Source: an uncultured Collinsella sp. (GTDB lineage: Bacteria; Actinomycetota; Coriobacteriia; Coriobacteriales; Coriobacteriaceae). Taken from it: a stretch of DNA of 17,131 nt. The position numbers and the translations under genes are program-made. The DNA is taken from assembly GCA_959026535.1 (NCBI GenBank), contig CAUFMB010000044.1, positions 1 through 17,131 on the forward strand. Direction: 5' to 3'. Under the pieces are notes generated by a model that saw only the letters and a list, made by a program, of their open reading frames with translations, had not been told where the DNA came from and made no database searches. This document shows, one piece after another, positions 14,736-17,131 of this stretch (position 1 is the first letter of the stretch; every line of letters begins with the position of its first letter).

Positions 14736-14753
14736 TACATAGAATCATATGTA
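14736..14753 (-). promoter_or_regulatory. Perfect dyad at the antitoxin promoter
   Basis: TACATA-N6-TATGTA is a perfect inverted repeat starting 12 bases before the antitoxin ATG and overlapping the ribosome site edge. Autoregulatory operators of this kind are typical for Phd/YefM antitoxins. The site is seen; the binding is inferred. Confidence 0.55.
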
Positions 14754-14956
14754 TAACTCTTTGTTGAGCGTGGCGGAGGATGAGGGCCCCAACGCGAAGG
14801 GGACACAATACCGATACATGCCTGCACTCACAAGTGTGTTTCTGCTCGAAGGATTATGTGTGACTATCCAGTGAGGCGTATCGCTTTGTGGCGCCCAATC
14901 CATCCATTAAGCCTATCGTTTTTACGGCTCCAGCAATCGTAATAAACCAGATCCTC

Positions 14957-14989
14957 TTTTTGCCGTTCACAGAATATTTTTACCGTTCA
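14957..14989 (+). promoter_or_regulatory. Direct repeats in the BREX leader
   Basis: TTTTTGCCGTTCA (14957-14969) and TTTTTACCGTTCA (14977-14989) agree in 12 of 13 bases and are spaced exactly 20 bp, about two helical turns, so a regulator could bind both on one face. The 290-base region from 14809 to 15100 has no reading frame I would support and is A/T-richer than the core genes. Confidence 0.5.
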
Positions 14990-15005
14990 GGGAGTTTTCG
15001 CAGCT

Positions 15006-15029
15006 AAAATGTTGTGCAACAAAATGTTG
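15006..15029 (+). promoter_or_regulatory. AAAATGTTG repeats with dyad in the BREX leader
   Basis: AAAATGTTG occurs at 15006-15014 and again at 15021-15029. Between and overlapping them, TGTTG-TG-CAACA (15010-15021) is a perfect dyad. A TAAAAT at 15005-15010 could be a -10 element, so this may be an operator over the BREX promoter; the -35 is not clear. Confidence 0.4.
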
Positions 15030-15058
15030 CTCAATGGATGTGAAGCGTTTTGTCGTAT

Positions 15059-15082
15059 GAATCAAATGTACCTATTTGATTC
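15059..15082 (+). promoter_or_regulatory. Perfect 9-bp hairpin just before brxA
   Basis: GAATCAAAT (15059-15067) and ATTTGATTC (15074-15082) are exact reverse complements around six bases. The hairpin ends 18 bases before the brxA start codon. It may be an operator or a 5'-leader RNA hairpin affecting translation. Confidence 0.6.
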
Positions 15083-15100
15083 GTCGAGAGGCTGAACGAC

Positions 15101-15724
15101 ATGAGCATGCCCACCACCTATCGTGGTTCTATGACACGTGAACAGTGGCTTGTTAATGAGACGCGTGTCGTTGCGCGCCTCATGGTGGACGAGAACTTTT
15201 CTGATACGAAAGAGATAATTGAAAAGGTCACCGTCCAAAATCTCTTTCAATATCCTACTGAGCGTGAGCAAAAGTCTATCGCCCGTGCTTGCTGCCGCCG
15301 GTTGTTGGCTCTTAGCGAAGACGAAGGCGTGCGCGCGAGCCTGATTAATCTTGCTGCGCATGGCTCGCTCGAACAGCTTGCGCAGGTCAACCTGTATGCA
15401 ATGATGTGCGACAACCGAGTTGTCTGGGACTTTATGACGTGCGTGATTGCCCCTAAGTTCAGTCTTTTTGATCTCTCGCTTCGAAAATCGGAGATCGTTA
15501 CGTTTATCGAAGGGCTTCGCGCGCAGGACGATCGCGTTGCAACGTGGTCGGATGCTACGTGCAATAAAGTGCGCCAAGTCCTCGTCAACTGTATAGAGGG
15601 TGCTGGATTGTATAGCCGCAAAACTGAAGCCCTTCGTCCGCCATTGCTCGATTTTGAGCTCGAGCGTTGCGTTCGGGCCAACGACGATGCTGCGGTTCTG
15701 CCTGCCTTTGGCATAACGGAATAG
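15101..15724 (+). CDS. brxA: BREX protein BrxA (DUF1819)
   Basis: The 207-residue protein matches BrxA in its opening YRGSMTREQWLVNETRVVARLM (residues 6-27), the helical middle (AACCRRLLAL-type segment) and the late WSDATCNKVRQVLVNCIEGAGLY block with a C-terminal PPLLDFEL. BrxA is a small DNA-binding component of type 1 BREX phage defence. It is the first gene of brxA-brxB-brxC, with 9 bases to brxB, and order and spacing are canonical. GAGAGGC lies 8-14 bases before the ATG; a second ATG two codons later is possible. No WYL-type brxR regulator gene precedes it in the window. Confidence 0.9.
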   Translation: MSMPTTYRGSMTREQWLVNETRVVARLMVDENFSDTKEIIEKVTVQNLFQYPTEREQKSIARACCRRLLALSEDEGVRASLINLAAHGSLEQLAQVNLYAMMCDNRVVWDFMTCVIAPKFSLFDLSLRKSEIVTFIEGLRAQDDRVATWSDATCNKVRQVLVNCIEGAGLYSRKTEALRPPLLDFELERCVRANDDAAVLPAFGITE

Positions 15725-15733
15725 GGGTGCGAG

Positions 15734-16348
15734 ATGACAGCAACCGAGTTGCCTTCAATCGATATGAGCTTTGAGCTCATTCGTTCCAAATTCTACGACC
15801 CCGAGTTTTTGAATTGTCGTGGCTTGGGTGGCGAGGTTCCACTTTACATCTATCCATATGCAGCTAGGCAAGAAGACCAGGTGCGCGCTCTGACTCAGCA
15901 GCTAGTGGATGATAACGAACGCGAGCGCCAGGCAAAAATCGACGCCCCTAACATTGTTTCGTTTGATCTGTGGAGCGTATTTATCGGCATTTGCGAAAAA
16001 CGCGGCATCTTAGAAAAGATGAGCGCCCTTGAGGAAAAACGAGGCAGCGATCACTTCTTGCAACGCATGCAGAGCCGAATGGGGCCCGAGAAGTACCTCG
16101 AGTTCATTCACGGCAGCTTTATCGAGAGGTACGGCGAGCCGAAGCGCGGGCGCGACGTCCTGATTATCACGGGCGTCGGCAAGATTTACCCGTTCATGCG
16201 TGCCCACATCATTCTCGAGTCTATTCAGCCGGTATTTTCCGATATCCCCGTCGTTTTGTTTTATCCCGGCACCTATGACGGGCAGCAGTTAAAGCTGTTT
16301 GGCACGATTGCCGACGGCAACTACTATCGCGCGTTTAACCAACTCTAA
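15734..16348 (+). CDS. brxB: BREX protein BrxB (DUF1788)
   Basis: The 204-residue protein shows the DUF1788 pattern: GLGGEVPLYIYPY (residues 31-43), ITGVGKIYPFMRAHIILESIQ (about 145-165) and the terminal LFYPGTYDGQQLKLFGTIADGNYYRAF. BrxB is an essential component of type 1 BREX in studied systems, with no known enzymatic activity. It sits between brxA and brxC as expected, 30 bases before brxC. The ribosome site is modest (GGGTGCGAG). Confidence 0.92.
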   Translation: MTATELPSIDMSFELIRSKFYDPEFLNCRGLGGEVPLYIYPYAARQEDQVRALTQQLVDDNERERQAKIDAPNIVSFDLWSVFIGICEKRGILEKMSALEEKRGSDHFLQRMQSRMGPEKYLEFIHGSFIERYGEPKRGRDVLIITGVGKIYPFMRAHIILESIQPVFSDIPVVLFYPGTYDGQQLKLFGTIADGNYYRAFNQL

Positions 16349-16378
16349 AAACGTTTCCGGTCATCGAAAGGCATTCCC

Positions 16379-17089
16379 ATGAAGATCAAAGATATGTTTG
16401 AGCACGACATCGACCGAAACATTAACGGTGTTATTAAGGTCGATCAGGAGGATGACGGCAGTGTCAGGCAAGAGCTGAACGAATACGTTGTGACCGACGA
16501 GCTTCGCCGCCATTTCAAGACGCTTTTCGATGCGTATGACCGGGCTCTCGATGATACGACGGATAAAATCGGCGTGTGGATTAGCGGTTCGTTTGGCTCG
16601 GGTAAATCTCACTTTCTCAAGATGCTCAGCTACCTGTTCACAAACCGTAAGGCGGCGGGTAAAACTGCGATTGAGTATATTGCCCCGCGTTTTGAAGATG
16701 ACGAACTTGCCGACAAAGCAAAGCGCGCGGCGGGCGTGACGACCGACGCTATCCTCTTTAATATGGGCATCAAAAGCCCGCTCAATAAGGATGGCAGCGC
16801 GGTTGCGCGCATTTTTGCCAAGATGTATTACGAGAGCCGTGGGTTCTACGGTGCGGATTTTAAGCTCGCTCGCCTGGAGCGTCGTATTGACGACGCCGGT
16901 AAAACTCAGGAATTCCGTGCCGCATTCGAAGAGATTAATCATAGCCCCTGGATCGATGGCCGCGAGGACTACGACTTTAACTCCGACGACGTTATCGAGG
17001 CACTCAGTCGCACGGGCGTCATGAGCAAGGACGAGGCAGAGCGCTGGTATGAAAAATCGGAAAGCAATGATTTTTCAAGGCTCTGTTAG
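16379..17089 (+). pseudogene. brxC: BREX ATPase BrxC, truncated after about 233 codons
   Basis: The frame encodes the BrxC N-terminus: MKIKDMFEHDIDRNINGVIKV, then a Walker A motif GSFGSGKS (70-77) in the AAA+-like ATPase domain. Full BrxC is about 1200 residues. Native sequence runs to codon 233 (TCA, 17075-17077). The next base pair boundary enters the 50-bp repeat at 17079, which adds Arg-Leu-Cys and a TAG stop. No Walker B region or C-terminal domains are present. The cause is either insertion of a mobile element or a contig that ends inside one; the window cannot tell. AAAGG lies 9-13 bases before the ATG. Confidence 0.9.
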
Positions 17090-17128
17090 ACCAGGATTGA
17101 CATGCCGACCTGCCGGCTAACTCGCCGT
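17079..17128. repeat. Right copy of 50-bp terminal inverted repeat (probable IS end)
   Basis: This is the exact reverse complement of 1-50. It interrupts brxC after an A/T-rich stretch (TTTTTCAA) and supplies the in-frame TAG at 17087-17089. The window ends three bases after the repeat match. Confidence 0.8.
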
Positions 17129-17131
17129 CTC

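Noticed and set aside
1..17131. CRISPR arrays, rRNA and tRNA genes
   Set aside because: No regularly spaced repeats of the right size and no cloverleaf or rRNA-like segments were recognised by eye; a program such as tRNAscan-SE was not available.

Overview
The window is G+C-rich bacterial DNA with compact genes, AAAGGA/GGAGG-type ribosome binding sites and protein sequences that look like gut Coriobacteriia, most likely Collinsella or a close relative. This assignment is inferred from protein flavour and gene content; no rRNA or other marker gene is present.

Layout from left to right. A 50-bp sequence at the left edge recurs inverted at the right edge. Next comes a DtxR/MntR-type metalloregulator, converging across a large nested hairpin on a zinc/cadmium efflux operon read leftwards: an ArsR/SmtB repressor, a free-standing HMA metallochaperone and a P1B-type ATPase that lacks its own HMA domain. 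Three copies of one 20-bp operator flank this operon. A DEDDh 3'-5' exonuclease (minus) and a histidine-rich putative heavy-metal/manganese permease (plus) diverge from a shared promoter region. Then come a DUF188 (YaiI-like) protein and an HdeD-like membrane protein (minus), a nitroreductase preceded by a DtxR-box-like sequence, and two tandem histidine phosphatases (plus).

The region from about 9.8 to 14.7 kb reads leftwards. It holds a Phd/YefM-type antitoxin without visible toxin, serC and serA of phosphorylated serine biosynthesis, an M20 metallopeptidase and a short, degenerate DUF1015 protein. DUF1015 proteins often sit beside serA/serC, so the last four probably form one neighbourhood.

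The right end, from about 14.8 kb, is visibly more A+T-rich. It opens a BREX phage-defence operon: brxA, brxB and the first 233 codons of brxC. The terminal inverted repeat cuts brxC and supplies a premature stop codon. The simplest reading is that both window edges run into copies of the same end of a multicopy insertion sequence, so the BREX locus is either IS-interrupted or split by assembly at that repeat. The rest of BREX (brxC remainder, pglX, pglZ, brxL) is not in the window.

Metal homeostasis is the main theme of the left half: one DtxR-like sensor, one ArsR-like sensor, an efflux ATPase with a chaperone, and a His-rich permease. No CRISPR array, transposase gene, rRNA or tRNA was recognised by eye.
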